Positions 37,559 through 47,255 of a DNA stretch of 49,649 nt are shown here, in pieces. The notes under the pieces were generated by a model. It was given only the letters and a program-made list of their open reading frames with translations, did not search any database and was not told the DNA's origin. The position numbers were made by a program, and so were the translations under genes. The number at the start of each line of letters is the position of its first letter. The first letter of the stretch is position 1. The stretch is from the NCBI GenBank assembly GCA_024278345.1, contig JAJRTK010000459.1, positions 1 through 49,649 of the forward strand, read 5' to 3'. This stretch comes from a bacterium. Lineage in GTDB: Bacteria > CSSED10-310 > JAJRTK01.

Positions 37559-38752
37559 TTGAATAGAGGGAAGACAAGGGTGCTACTTCTAGTTTTGCTT
37601 GTCACCACGGCCCGCTGTGGGAACAAGGATAATCCCGTGGCTCCGCTGAGTTCCGCGCCGAGCAATGTCCGCTCCCTGAAAGCTAGGCTGAGCTGCCAGG
37701 CCATCGTGCTGACATTTGAGGCACCGTCACAAAAGACGGATGGGAGTGAGCTGCCCTTGCCTTTATCTTTCGAGGTCTACCGGCGGCACTACATGCCACC
37801 GGCGAAGCCGACTCCGGCACCGACGCTTCAGGCCTCCCCTGTTCCGAGCGCTCTTCCCGCCAATGGACCGGAGGCTCCCCAAATACCCGCCGCCACAACC
37901 TCCAAACCGCCTGTACCCGCTCCCTTACCGAAGGGTGATTTTGGAAAAATTGCTTCTTTCACACTGGAGGCAGCGGAAGAGGCATCGGACAAGAGGCGAG
38001 AAAGTAAGAGTGTCCAGTGGATCGACGACGGAAAGACCGGGAGTTTTCAGCCAGGCCTGGTCTATCTTTACCAGGTGATTGTCGTCGATGCCGAGGGAGA
38101 AACGAGTAGCCCCTCAAACACGGCCCAAATCGAGTACGAAATGGTACCCGCGCCCCCGGAAAACCTCGAGGTTTCGTCGGAGTCCGAGGGAATCGCCCTC
38201 CGTTGGCATCCACGGCTTGCCGACTGTCTAGGCAACCGGCTGCAAAACCAGGACATTGCCGGCTACAACGTTTACCGATCAGTGGGAGAAACGCCAGGGA
38301 CAGAGGCAAGCATGGTCAATTCGGCTCCGGTAACCGAGTCCCATTACACCGATCCATCGATTCGGCTCGACGAAACTTACCATTATCGGGTACGAGCGCT
38401 GCTTGTCGGTTCATCCATCGAGAGTGACGATTCGGAAGTTGCCGCGATCAAGGTCCGCGATCTTTTTCCTCCAGATCCACCGGACGGGCTCTTGGCGACG
38501 CGATCTCGGCGAGCGGTGCGGCTACTTTGGAATCCGTCGCAGGCAAGTGACGTGGAGGGATACCACGTCTACCGCCGGGAATCACGGGGTCCGTGGGTAC
38601 GTTTGACGACGGAGCCGATCCAGCATTCAAGCTACCGAGATAGTGATGTGCGACCAAATCGTGCGTACGAGTATCATATCACTGCGGTGGATCAGTCAAA
38701 GCAGCATAACGAAAGCCAACCTACAACACCGGTGAAAGTCGATGGATTCTAG
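37559..38752 (+). CDS. fibronectin type III lipoprotein
   Basis: Lipobox-like LLVTTARC; FN3 strands APPENLEVSSESEGIALRWHP...IAGYNVYRS...YHYRVRAL...DPPDGLLATRSRRAVRLLWNPS...VEGYHVYRRE...YEYHITAVDQS. Start codon (TTG) uncertain. Confidence 0.8.
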   Translation: MNRGKTRVLLLVLLVTTARCGNKDNPVAPLSSAPSNVRSLKARLSCQAIVLTFEAPSQKTDGSELPLPLSFEVYRRHYMPPAKPTPAPTLQASPVPSALPANGPEAPQIPAATTSKPPVPAPLPKGDFGKIASFTLEAAEEASDKRRESKSVQWIDDGKTGSFQPGLVYLYQVIVVDAEGETSSPSNTAQIEYEMVPAPPENLEVSSESEGIALRWHPRLADCLGNRLQNQDIAGYNVYRSVGETPGTEASMVNSAPVTESHYTDPSIRLDETYHYRVRALLVGSSIESDDSEVAAIKVRDLFPPDPPDGLLATRSRRAVRLLWNPSQASDVEGYHVYRRESRGPWVRLTTEPIQHSSYRDSDVRPNRAYEYHITAVDQSKQHNESQPTTPVKVDGF

Positions 38753-39524
38753 AGAATCCCCCCCGCTTGTCCTGTGGGGAGCCAGCGGTCGGATGGGGCT
38801 GGAACTCCAACGCCTCCTTTGCTCTAAGAGCCTTGGGAAATTGAAACAACTGGTGGTTTCTCCGGGATCGAAAAACCTGGGTTGCAGCGCATCGGGCGGT
38901 CAATTTTATGAGGCTCCAGGCCCTCTTGATCCCAGTGTTGAAGCCGCCATCGACTTTTCGAGTCCAGAGGGTCTTTTGGGTCTCCTGAGAGAGGCGCAAA
39001 CGGCAGGAATCCCCGTCGTCAGTGGAACGACAGGACTACAGGAACAGCACAGGCAGGCTCTAGTGGAAGCTGCGCTCACCATCCCCGTGTGCTGGGCTTC
39101 CAATTTTAGCCTGGGGATGCTGGCCGTGCATCGGGGCGTTCGTCTGTTCAAACGACTGTTGAAAGGGTTTGATATCGAGCTCGTAGAGTGTCATCATGGC
39201 GCAAAGAAAGATGCTCCCTCGGGAACTGCCCTGTCGTTGCTCTCGAGCTTGGATGCCGAAGAGCTTGAGTTTGGTCGCCACGGCAATAGAAGGAGACGCC
39301 CTGGAGAGGTAGGCGTACATTCGCTTCGAGGCGGATCCAATCCCGGCAGCCATTCGATTCATTTCCTTGGCGCCGGAGAAGATATTGTCCTGACTCATCA
39401 GTGCTGGAGCAGGGAGGTTTTTGCTCGCGGAGCCATCGCGACGGTGAACACCCTGCTTCGCAAAAAGGCTGGATTGTACGAAATGGCCGATCTTTTCACC
39501 AGCGACTCGCCCCTGTTTTTGTAG
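38742..39524 (+). CDS. dapB: 4-hydroxy-tetrahydrodipicolinate reductase
   Basis: LWGASGRMGLELQRLL, AIDFSSPEGLLGLL, VSGTTGL, ELVECHHGAKKDAPSGTAL. Confidence 0.94.
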   Translation: MDSRESPPLVLWGASGRMGLELQRLLCSKSLGKLKQLVVSPGSKNLGCSASGGQFYEAPGPLDPSVEAAIDFSSPEGLLGLLREAQTAGIPVVSGTTGLQEQHRQALVEAALTIPVCWASNFSLGMLAVHRGVRLFKRLLKGFDIELVECHHGAKKDAPSGTALSLLSSLDAEELEFGRHGNRRRRPGEVGVHSLRGGSNPGSHSIHFLGAGEDIVLTHQCWSREVFARGAIATVNTLLRKKAGLYEMADLFTSDSPLFL

Positions 39525-39601
39525 GTAGGGGCGTGGGCAAGTGGCGATCTTTGGCTGAAACACGCTTGGATCCAGGCACGGACCAAGACGGAAGGAAAGC
39601 A

Positions 39602-40462
39602 ATGAAGCAAAAGAAGAAAACGGTTCCTGACATCGTTGGACGCAAGGGGGATTCGCAGCCTCTTGTCATGGTCACGGGCTATGATTACACGTCGGCGCGA
39701 CTCCTTGACATGGCTGGAGTCGATATCATTCTCGTGGGTGATTCGGCCTCGATGGTGATGCTAGGAGAAGAATCGACCCTACCTATTTCCCTTGACGAGA
39801 TCCTGGTTTTCACGCGCGGTGTCACAAGGGCGGCGGAACACGCCCTGGTGGTTGCGGATTTGCCGTTTTTGTCCTACGGGTTGGACAGCTCGGAAAGCGT
39901 TCGCAACGCCGGCAGGCTACTCAAAGAAGGAGGCGCCGCAGCCGTGAAACTCGAGGGAGGCGAAGAGCTTGTGGACCATGTCCGGCATTTGACACGGTGC
40001 AATATCCCGGTCATGGGGCATCTTGGGCTGACGCCCCAGTCTTTTCACCAGATGGGAGGACATCGGCTTCAAGGGCGAGACATCAAAGCGGCCAAAAAAC
40101 TGTTCAAAGATGCCCAATGCCTTGTAGAAGCAGGAGTTTTCGCTATTGTCCTGGAAGGGATTCCCGCCCTTGTAGCCGAAGCTGTCACTGGCTCGGTAGA
40201 GGTTCCTACAATTGGGATTGGAGCAGGCCCTGGGTGTGATGGGCAAGTCCTGGTCTGGCAGGATCTCCTTGGGATGAACTTGTCATTTCGGCCCCGATTC
40301 GTGAAACAGTATGCTCGTTTGGAAGAAACAATTTTGGACGCACTTGGCGGGTTTTGCCAAGAGGTGAGAGACGGCGGATTTCCGGTTGAACAACACTGCT
40401 ACCCCCTTCGGGACAAAGAGCTGGCAAGCTGGCTCGCCGCTCGTGCTCGGGACGACCGGTGA
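39602..40462 (+). CDS. panB: 3-methyl-2-oxobutanoate hydroxymethyltransferase
   Basis: VMVTGYDYTSARLLDMAGVDIILVGDSASMVMLGEESTLPISLDEI; VMGHLGLTPQS; TIGIGAGPGCDGQVLVWQDLLGM. Confidence 0.96.
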   Translation: MKQKKKTVPDIVGRKGDSQPLVMVTGYDYTSARLLDMAGVDIILVGDSASMVMLGEESTLPISLDEILVFTRGVTRAAEHALVVADLPFLSYGLDSSESVRNAGRLLKEGGAAAVKLEGGEELVDHVRHLTRCNIPVMGHLGLTPQSFHQMGGHRLQGRDIKAAKKLFKDAQCLVEAGVFAIVLEGIPALVAEAVTGSVEVPTIGIGAGPGCDGQVLVWQDLLGMNLSFRPRFVKQYARLEETILDALGGFCQEVRDGGFPVEQHCYPLRDKELASWLAARARDDR

Positions 40463-40606
40463 AGATCCGAATGAGGTGTCCGGGTTTTGGTGACACCGCC
40501 CGATCCGCCTGGGGCCTGGCTCTTTCTTGACTTCATGGCTTCCAGCCCCTAGAGTTTGGTTGGCGAAAAAGACGGGTCTACGATTTCAACATAAGGAACT
40601 TTCGCT

Positions 40607-42439
40607 ATGGCCGTTCGTCTTGGTGAGCTTCTCCTCAAAGCGAATTTGATTACCAAAGATCAACTTCAGCAGGCAGTTCGAGAGAAAAAGCGAACGAAGG
40701 GGCCGCTGAGTGCCATCCTGGTTCTCAATGGTTTCGTCGATGAGGCGGACATCACAAACCTTCTAAGTCGGCAATACGGGATGCCATCAGTCGATCTCAC
40801 GCAGTTTGAAATCGACCCGAAAGTAACCAAGTTGGTGCCAGCTGCCGTGGCCCGCAAGCATCGCATCGTTCCATTCAGCAAGACCGGTTCGACGCTAACT
40901 ATCGCTCTGGCGGATCCCTCGAACATCTCGGCCATCGATGACATCAACTTTCTAACCGGCCTCAACGTCGAGGCCGTGCTTGCCTCTGAAATGGCGATTC
41001 TTCAGGCGATCGACAAGTACTATCGTGGTGGCAAAGGCCTTGCTCTTTACTCCAAGGCCGGCGAGGAGGGTGCGGCTTCTTATGCAGACGACGATTCCGA
41101 GTCGGATTCTTATGCTTCTCTTTTGGAGGAGGAGGGGGATGCCGAACCGGATGAAGTGCTCTTCACGGAAAGCGATTATGCTGATTTTACTGGTCTCATC
41201 GGGGACGCGGTAGAAGAAATCGAATTCGTTTCCGGAACGGATGACATCGACACGGATCTAACGGGCGCTGAAGAGGCGCCGATCATCCGGCTGGTCAACG
41301 GGATTCTTCTCAAGGCCGTGAAATTAGGAGTCAGCGACATTCATATCGAGCCTTATGAAAAGGTTTTTCGAATTCGCTACCGACTAGATGGAAACCTCTA
41401 CAAAGAGCTTCAACTTCCATTGGAGATCAAGAACGCCATCACCTCGCGCCTCAAGATTATGAGTGCCCTGGACATCGCCGAACGGCGCCTCCCTCAGGAT
41501 GGCCGGATCAAGCTCAAGCTGTCGAAGAAGAGGGATATCGATTTCCGAGTCTCAACTCTTCCCGTGTTGTTCGGGGAGAAAGTCGTTCTTCGCCTTCTGG
41601 ACAAGTCCAACTTGCAGCTCGACATGACGAAGCTGGGTTTTGACGAATACCAGTTGGATCGGTTTGGTGACGCGCTGGAGCAACCTTTCGGGATGATTCT
41701 GGTTACGGGTCCCACGGGGAGTGGTAAGTCCACGACTCTCTACAGTGCGCTGGCTCGGCTCAACAAGGACTCGACCAATATTTCCACGGCGGAAGATCCT
41801 GTCGAGTTCAGCATGTATGGCATCAACCAAGTCCAGATGCGTGAAGAAGTCGGGTTGAACTTTGCAGCGTCGTTGCGGTCGTTTCTGAGGCAAGACCCTG
41901 ACATCATCATGGTGGGCGAGATCCGGGACTTCGAAACAGCGGAGATTGCCATCAAGGCGGCACTTACAGGACACTTGGTGCTATCGACTCTCCACACCAA
42001 CGATGCGCCAAGCACTATCAACCGTATGTTAAACATGGGGATTGAGCCGTTCTTGGTTTCCTCGTCAGTGATCCTCATCGTTGCCCAGCGCTTGGCCCGG
42101 AAAGTTTGCCAGAATTGCAAGGAACCCCATGAAGTAGATATCGACACCCTCCTGGATTTTGGATTTAGTGAGGAAGAGGCGGAGAATTGCGTTCCTTACA
42201 AAGGGAAGGGTTGCAAAGTTTGTGCTGGAAAGGGCTATAAAGGCCGGATCGCGCTTTACGAAGTGATGAAGGTTGGCGATGATATGCGCGAGCTCATTGT
42301 CCGTGGAGCGACAAACCTCGAGCTGAGAGAGCTGGCCATCGAGGAGAAGATGGATACTCTCCGGAGAAGCGGGATTAAGAAGGTACTGCAGGGCCAGACG
42401 ACCCTGGAGGAAGTCGGGGCCGTCACTTTCTCCACGTAA
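40607..42439 (+). CDS. pilB: type IV pilus assembly ATPase PilB/GspE family
   Basis: N-terminal MshEN domain; GPTGSGKSTTLYSAL; EDPVEFSMYGINQVQ; GEIRDFETAEIAIKAALTGHLVLSTLHTNDAPSTINR; zinc Cys motifs CQNCKEP, CKVCAGKGYKGRIALYEVM. Confidence 0.95.
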   Translation: MAVRLGELLLKANLITKDQLQQAVREKKRTKGPLSAILVLNGFVDEADITNLLSRQYGMPSVDLTQFEIDPKVTKLVPAAVARKHRIVPFSKTGSTLTIALADPSNISAIDDINFLTGLNVEAVLASEMAILQAIDKYYRGGKGLALYSKAGEEGAASYADDDSESDSYASLLEEEGDAEPDEVLFTESDYADFTGLIGDAVEEIEFVSGTDDIDTDLTGAEEAPIIRLVNGILLKAVKLGVSDIHIEPYEKVFRIRYRLDGNLYKELQLPLEIKNAITSRLKIMSALDIAERRLPQDGRIKLKLSKKRDIDFRVSTLPVLFGEKVVLRLLDKSNLQLDMTKLGFDEYQLDRFGDALEQPFGMILVTGPTGSGKSTTLYSALARLNKDSTNISTAEDPVEFSMYGINQVQMREEVGLNFAASLRSFLRQDPDIIMVGEIRDFETAEIAIKAALTGHLVLSTLHTNDAPSTINRMLNMGIEPFLVSSSVILIVAQRLARKVCQNCKEPHEVDIDTLLDFGFSEEEAENCVPYKGKGCKVCAGKGYKGRIALYEVMKVGDDMRELIVRGATNLELRELAIEEKMDTLRRSGIKKVLQGQTTLEEVGAVTFST

Positions 42440-42582
42440 TGAGCTCACGGCAGAATTTTCTTAGCCAATTGGGAACGATCCCGTTATGCTCAGGGCCAAT
42501 GGAAATATCAGCCTGGCCTTGGGTCCACTGTCTTCGGCAGGCCTGGGGCTGCGACAAGACAAAACGGGAAGTCAGATTTTTG

Positions 42583-42606
42583 CAGGCCCTTAGGCTGAAG
42601 GGCCTG
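42583..42606. promoter_or_regulatory. 9-bp stem-loop between pilB and pilT
   Basis: caggccctt-aggctg-aagggcctg, followed by ttgttg; attenuator/processing candidate. Confidence 0.5.
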
Positions 42607-42648
42607 TTGTTGATACAGCCAATTGCTTTCGGCTGGAGGAGATGAACA

Positions 42649-43758
42649 TTGGCGACGATGCCTCAGCTACTCAAAATACTGATCGAACGAGGGGCGACCG
42701 ATCTTCATCTCACGACAGGATCCCCGCCGCAAATTAGGATCGACGGAAGGCTGTACCCATTGGAGATGGATCCGCTCACCGCCAAGGAGACAAAGCAACT
42801 TGGCTACAGCGTGCTGACCGATGCCCAGAAGCACCAGTTCGAAGAAAACAAGGAGCTTGACTTCTCGTTCGGCGTCAGGAATCTTGCCCGCTTCCGGGCA
42901 AATATTTACAACCAGCGCGGTGCCACCGCTCTGGCAATTCGGACAATTCCTTACGAAATCCGCAGTTTTGAGCAACTTGGCCTCCCGAAGGTTATCGCGG
43001 AGTTCGCCCACTACCCCAAGGGGTTAGTCCTGGTTACTGGTCCCACGGGAAGCGGAAAATCGACGACACTGGCGGCGATCATAAATAAGATCAACGAGGA
43101 GAGACACGACCACATCGTCACCATCGAGGATCCTATCGAGTATCTCCACCAGCACAAGAACTGCGTGGTGAACCAAAGGGAAGTGGGATCCGATACGAAA
43201 AGCTTTGCTGCTGCCCTTCGCTCCGTCCTCAGGCAAGACCCGGACGTTATTCTGGTGGGCGAAATGCGAGATTTGGAGACGATCGAAATGGCGGTTCGGG
43301 CTTCAGAAACGGGTCACTTGACCTTCGCAACTCTCCACACCAATTCGTCAGCCGAAACGATCAACCGCATCATAGATGTCTTCCCAGCCAGCCAACAACC
43401 CCAGATTCGAGCCCAGCTTTCTTTCGTGCTCCAGGGAGTCGTTTGCCAATCGCTTCTTCCAAAGTTAGGAGGAAAAGGCCGAGTGTTGGCCATGGAAGTG
43501 ATGGTGCCAAACAATGCGATCCGGAACCTCATCCGCGAAGACAAAATCCACCAGATCTATTCTTCCATGCAAGCTGGGCAAGGAAAGACGGGGATGGTGA
43601 CCTTCAACCAATCGCTCTACGATCTGGCGGTCCGCCGGCAGATATCGATTCAAGAAGCTATGGCACGCTCCCACAAGCCAGAGGAGCTCGAGCAAATGTT
43701 CAACCGCCTCGACGGGGGAACGATGGCCCAGAGCAGCCCCTCGCGATCAAGAAGGTAG
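42649..43758 (+). CDS. pilT: twitching motility ATPase PilT
   Basis: LLKILIERGATDLHLTTGSPPQIRIDGRL; GPTGSGKSTTLAAIINKIN; GEMRDLETIEMAVRASETGHLTFATLHTNSSAETINRIIDVFP. Confidence 0.96.
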   Translation: MATMPQLLKILIERGATDLHLTTGSPPQIRIDGRLYPLEMDPLTAKETKQLGYSVLTDAQKHQFEENKELDFSFGVRNLARFRANIYNQRGATALAIRTIPYEIRSFEQLGLPKVIAEFAHYPKGLVLVTGPTGSGKSTTLAAIINKINEERHDHIVTIEDPIEYLHQHKNCVVNQREVGSDTKSFAAALRSVLRQDPDVILVGEMRDLETIEMAVRASETGHLTFATLHTNSSAETINRIIDVFPASQQPQIRAQLSFVLQGVVCQSLLPKLGGKGRVLAMEVMVPNNAIRNLIREDKIHQIYSSMQAGQGKTGMVTFNQSLYDLAVRRQISIQEAMARSHKPEELEQMFNRLDGGTMAQSSPSRSRR

Positions 43759-43778
43759 TCTGGACAGGAGGGAAAAGT

Positions 43779-44990
43779 ATGGCGATCTATAAATGGAAAG
43801 GGAAAAACCGTGCAGGCAAGGAACAACAGGGTGAAATCGAAGCTGACAACGACGCCCAAGTACGAGAACACCTAGAAAATGCGGGTTTCTCCCAACTTAA
43901 GATCAAGAAAAAGCCTAAAGAATACGAGCTCGTCATCCCCGGCATTACCGGTGGAGTAAGCCTGAAGGACATCGTGGTTTTTACTCGGACTTTTTCGACG
44001 ATGGTCGATGCGGGTCTCCCTTTGATTCAGTGCCTTGAGATTCTGGGAGACCAGACTGAAAACCCATCCTTTGCCCGCACGATCAAGGACATCAAGGGCG
44101 ATGTAGAAGGCGGATCGACATTCGCGGATGCCCTTCGAAAGCACCCGAAGGTCTTCGACCGGCTCTACTGCAATATGATTGAAGCAGGAGAGACCGGAGG
44201 TATCCTCGACATCATCATGCAGCGGCTCTCAGTGTACATGGAAAAGAACATGGCCATCCGGCGAAAAGTCAAAGGTGCCATGATCTATCCGGCGGTGGTG
44301 GTCATGATTGCTCTGACCGTCGTGACCTTTCTAATGATCTACGTTATCCCCACATTCGCCGAGATCTTCGTCGGGCTTGGCACGACGCTGCCAGTTCCGA
44401 CCCAGATCATCATGGGCATCAGCGAGTGGATGCAGCACAATTTTATGACGATGTTCATTGGAGTCATCGTCATTGTCGTGGCCATCCGCCTTTTCTACAA
44501 AACGGAATTTGGCAAACGTCTATTGGATGGAATGATGCTCAAGGCCCCAGTCTTCGGGCCTCTTCTGCGAAAAGTCGCCGTGGCCCGTTTTACTCGAACT
44601 CTTGGGACACTGATCTCCTCGGGAGTGCCGATCCTGGATGGACTGGACATCACGGCACGAACCGCGGGAAACAAGGTGGTGGAAGAGGCAGTTCTTGAAA
44701 CCAGAGTTGCCATCTCGGAAGGCCGGTCCATTAGTGAGCCACTGTCGGAGACCGATGTTTTTCCTCCCATGGTGGTGCAAATGATTGCCATCGGCGAGCA
44801 GACAGGGGCCTTGGACTCAATGCTCAACAAGATCGCCGACTTTTACGATGATGAGGTGGATCAGGCGGTTTCCAACCTCACGCAGTTGATCGAGCCGATG
44901 ATGATCGTGGTTCTCGGTGTGATCATTGGCGGCATTGTCATCGCAATGTACCTGCCGATGTTCAAGCTCATTGGAGAACTCAACAAATAA
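43779..44990 (+). CDS. pilC: type IV pilus inner membrane platform protein PilC/GspF
   Basis: ATG 43779 behind aggaggg; FTRTFSTMVDAGLPLIQCLEIL; MIEAGETGGILDIIMQRL; FTRTLGTLISSGVPILDGLDI; GEQTGALDSMLNKIADFYDDEVD. Confidence 0.95.
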   Translation: MAIYKWKGKNRAGKEQQGEIEADNDAQVREHLENAGFSQLKIKKKPKEYELVIPGITGGVSLKDIVVFTRTFSTMVDAGLPLIQCLEILGDQTENPSFARTIKDIKGDVEGGSTFADALRKHPKVFDRLYCNMIEAGETGGILDIIMQRLSVYMEKNMAIRRKVKGAMIYPAVVVMIALTVVTFLMIYVIPTFAEIFVGLGTTLPVPTQIIMGISEWMQHNFMTMFIGVIVIVVAIRLFYKTEFGKRLLDGMMLKAPVFGPLLRKVAVARFTRTLGTLISSGVPILDGLDITARTAGNKVVEEAVLETRVAISEGRSISEPLSETDVFPPMVVQMIAIGEQTGALDSMLNKIADFYDDEVDQAVSNLTQLIEPMMIVVLGVIIGGIVIAMYLPMFKLIGELNK

Positions 44991-45078
44991 GGCTCTGGGA
45001 AATGGTGAGGGTCCGGCGAGTTTTCCCCAAGGCTCGCCTTCCGTCCGGGGTCGCTGGACTCCCCCAAAAAGAGTAAGA

Positions 45079-46764
45079 ATGGAACCGCGATACGAGCTGC
45101 GATCCCGACTCCGGAGCCTCATGTTTATCCGAGCAGTTTTGGTAACCATTCTGCTTGGAACGACGACTCTACTTTACATCCGGACACAAGAAACGCCGAA
45201 CTTGGCGGCGTTTTGGCTTATCGCTCTCATCTATCTACTGACATTTTTCTATTCCCTTCTTCTGGACAAAGTCTCGAGACTCTCCCTCTTTGCTCTGCTG
45301 CAAATCCTGGGGGATCTCCTGCTGATCTCGGCGGTGCTGGTGCTGTCCGGGGGCACGGATAGTCCCATGTCCATCCTCTACTCGGTGAGCATCGTCACCG
45401 GGAGCATTCTCTTGGAAAAGCCCGGTGGCTATGCCACCGCCGCTCTGAGCTGTATTTTGCTGGGGTCTTTGGCACTCCTGGAATCGCAAGGAATGATCCC
45501 GGACGCGCAAATATACCCGTTCCCTCGGTACATTCTCTCTCTTAGTGATCGACTCTCGCAACTTTTTTCCAGTTTTTTCGGCTTCTTTATCATCGGTTCT
45601 CTCTCAGGGCATCTGGCAGAAAGACTTCGCAAAAGCAACGAGCTCTTGGAAGAGCGAAGCCAAAACCTCCTGGACCTGAAGCAGTTCCATTCCCTGGTTT
45701 TGCAGTCCATTGATTCGGGACTTGTCACCACGGATCTCCAAGGCAAAATCACGTCAGCAAACCGGGCTGCCCTGAACCTTGTGGGCTGTGATTTCCGGGG
45801 GCTAATGGGCAAGTCCATCGCCGATCTTTTTCCAGCATTGGGAAACGTGGAACTTGCCCCGTACCGGACCAAGCACCGGTTCTTCCAAGTCGTCCATTCC
45901 CTTCCAGATGGCAGGACTCGCCACATCGAGATAGCGCCAAGCTCCCTGGCCGATTCAACAGGGAAACTCGATGGCTCTATTCTCGTCCTCCGGGACGTCA
46001 CGGAACTTAAGAAGCTCGAAACCATAAAAAAGGAATGGGAGAAACTGTCGGCATTTGCAAAAATGGCGGCGACCATCGCCCATGAAATTCGCAATCCACT
46101 GGCATCGATGCGTGGCTCAATCGAGCTCCTCTCCCGGGAGCTCAAGCTGAGCGGCACGGAAAAGAGATTGATGGCCATAGTGTTGCGAGAATCCGACCGC
46201 CTCAATTGCCTGGTCAACGATTTTCTCAATGCACATCATTTGAAGCCTCCGAAACTCGAACTCGTCAACCTAGCCTATCAGGTCCAAGACATTCTTTTGA
46301 TATTGAGGAACGACGAATCCTGCCACAATATCGAGATCAAGATCGATCTCCATGCTCAGTCCATTCCGGTGCGTCTCGATGCCGGGCAGTTCAGGCAAGT
46401 CATGTGGAACTTGGTGCAAAACAGTGTGAGAGCCATGGCTTCCGGGGGCACTTTGACTATTTCGACTCGTCGCTGCCCGTGGCCACAGCGTTCAGGCCAC
46501 GAGGCGCATTCAGGGCGCGAGGCGATATGCTTGACGGTCCACGACAACGGACATGGGATCGATCCTGAAACCCTGATCAATTTGCTGGAACCTTCTTCCA
46601 GGAAATTCAAACGGTTATCGGGACTTGGCCTCTCGGTCATCCGAAGAATCGTCGCCGGTCATCAAGGGCACATCGAAATCGCCAGTGTACCTGGCCAGGA
46701 AACAGAGGTAAAGATCTTCTTTCCGCTCTCCAAGCTGTCTGAAAACGAAGCAACTGCCAAATGA
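45079..46764 (+). CDS. pilS: membrane sensor histidine kinase, PilS-like, with PAS domain
   Basis: Six hydrophobic N-terminal segments, PAS, H-box MAATIAHEIRNPLASMRGSIELLS, G-box DNGHGIDPETL. Confidence 0.88.
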   Translation: MEPRYELRSRLRSLMFIRAVLVTILLGTTTLLYIRTQETPNLAAFWLIALIYLLTFFYSLLLDKVSRLSLFALLQILGDLLLISAVLVLSGGTDSPMSILYSVSIVTGSILLEKPGGYATAALSCILLGSLALLESQGMIPDAQIYPFPRYILSLSDRLSQLFSSFFGFFIIGSLSGHLAERLRKSNELLEERSQNLLDLKQFHSLVLQSIDSGLVTTDLQGKITSANRAALNLVGCDFRGLMGKSIADLFPALGNVELAPYRTKHRFFQVVHSLPDGRTRHIEIAPSSLADSTGKLDGSILVLRDVTELKKLETIKKEWEKLSAFAKMAATIAHEIRNPLASMRGSIELLSRELKLSGTEKRLMAIVLRESDRLNCLVNDFLNAHHLKPPKLELVNLAYQVQDILLILRNDESCHNIEIKIDLHAQSIPVRLDAGQFRQVMWNLVQNSVRAMASGGTLTISTRRCPWPQRSGHEAHSGREAICLTVHDNGHGIDPETLINLLEPSSRKFKRLSGLGLSVIRRIVAGHQGHIEIASVPGQETEVKIFFPLSKLSENEATAK

Positions 46765-46847
46765 TACCGCAATAACGAGCATGATCCCGGCGACCACACG
46801 CCGGAAGATGAAAGTGAATGGCGCTGAGCGCCATAACCACGCCGTCG

Positions 46848-47069
46848 AAGATGGATTCAACCATGTACTTTCATGGTAAGATGGATTTAACGGAACCTAT
46901 CAGATCCGGTTTACAAGTCCACGCCCTACAGGAACCCACTGTTCAAGTGCGTGAATCCCGTCCGGCACGCCACCGGCAAGATGCCGGTGCCACCAGTGCG
47001 GCCCCGCAGAGTGTAAAGCAAAGACACGACAATTTGATAGGTGCCGATTTAACCATGTACTTTCATGGT
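46848..47069 (+). repeat. two-copy 30-bp tandem repeat, second copy split by the 154-bp element
   Basis: Unit 1 AAGATGGATTCAACCATGTACTTTCATGGT (46848-46877); unit 2 AAGATGGATTTAAC (46878-46891) + CATGTACTTTCATGGT (47054-47069). Confidence 0.9.
46892..47045 (+). mobile_element. MITE-like element copy 1 (154 bp), TSD GATTTAAC
   Basis: Starts GGAACCTATCA, ends TGATAGGTGCC (10/11 TIR); flanked by gatttaac at 46884-46891 and 47046-47053; internal hairpin CACCGGC-AAGAT-GCCGGTG. Confidence 0.9.
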
Positions 47070-47255
47070 AAGGTGCCACAGCATCTGCCACAAGACTCCG
47101 TCGTGAGTGGTCCATGTGGAACAGGCCCTTTTTTTTTCTTCCGGGTTTCCCGTAGACTGGTGATGCTGCCGAGTATGCACGCCTATTCCAAGTGCTCAGG
47201 GTATTCTGACTGGCAAAGAGCGGTCCTTTCTTCTGGCTCACACACTGGATGTTCC

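Noticed and set aside
40490-40606. Possible sigma-54 promoter upstream of pilB (ctggctctttcttgac)
   Set aside because: The -12 GC element is missing; match to TGGCAC-N5-TTGC too weak.
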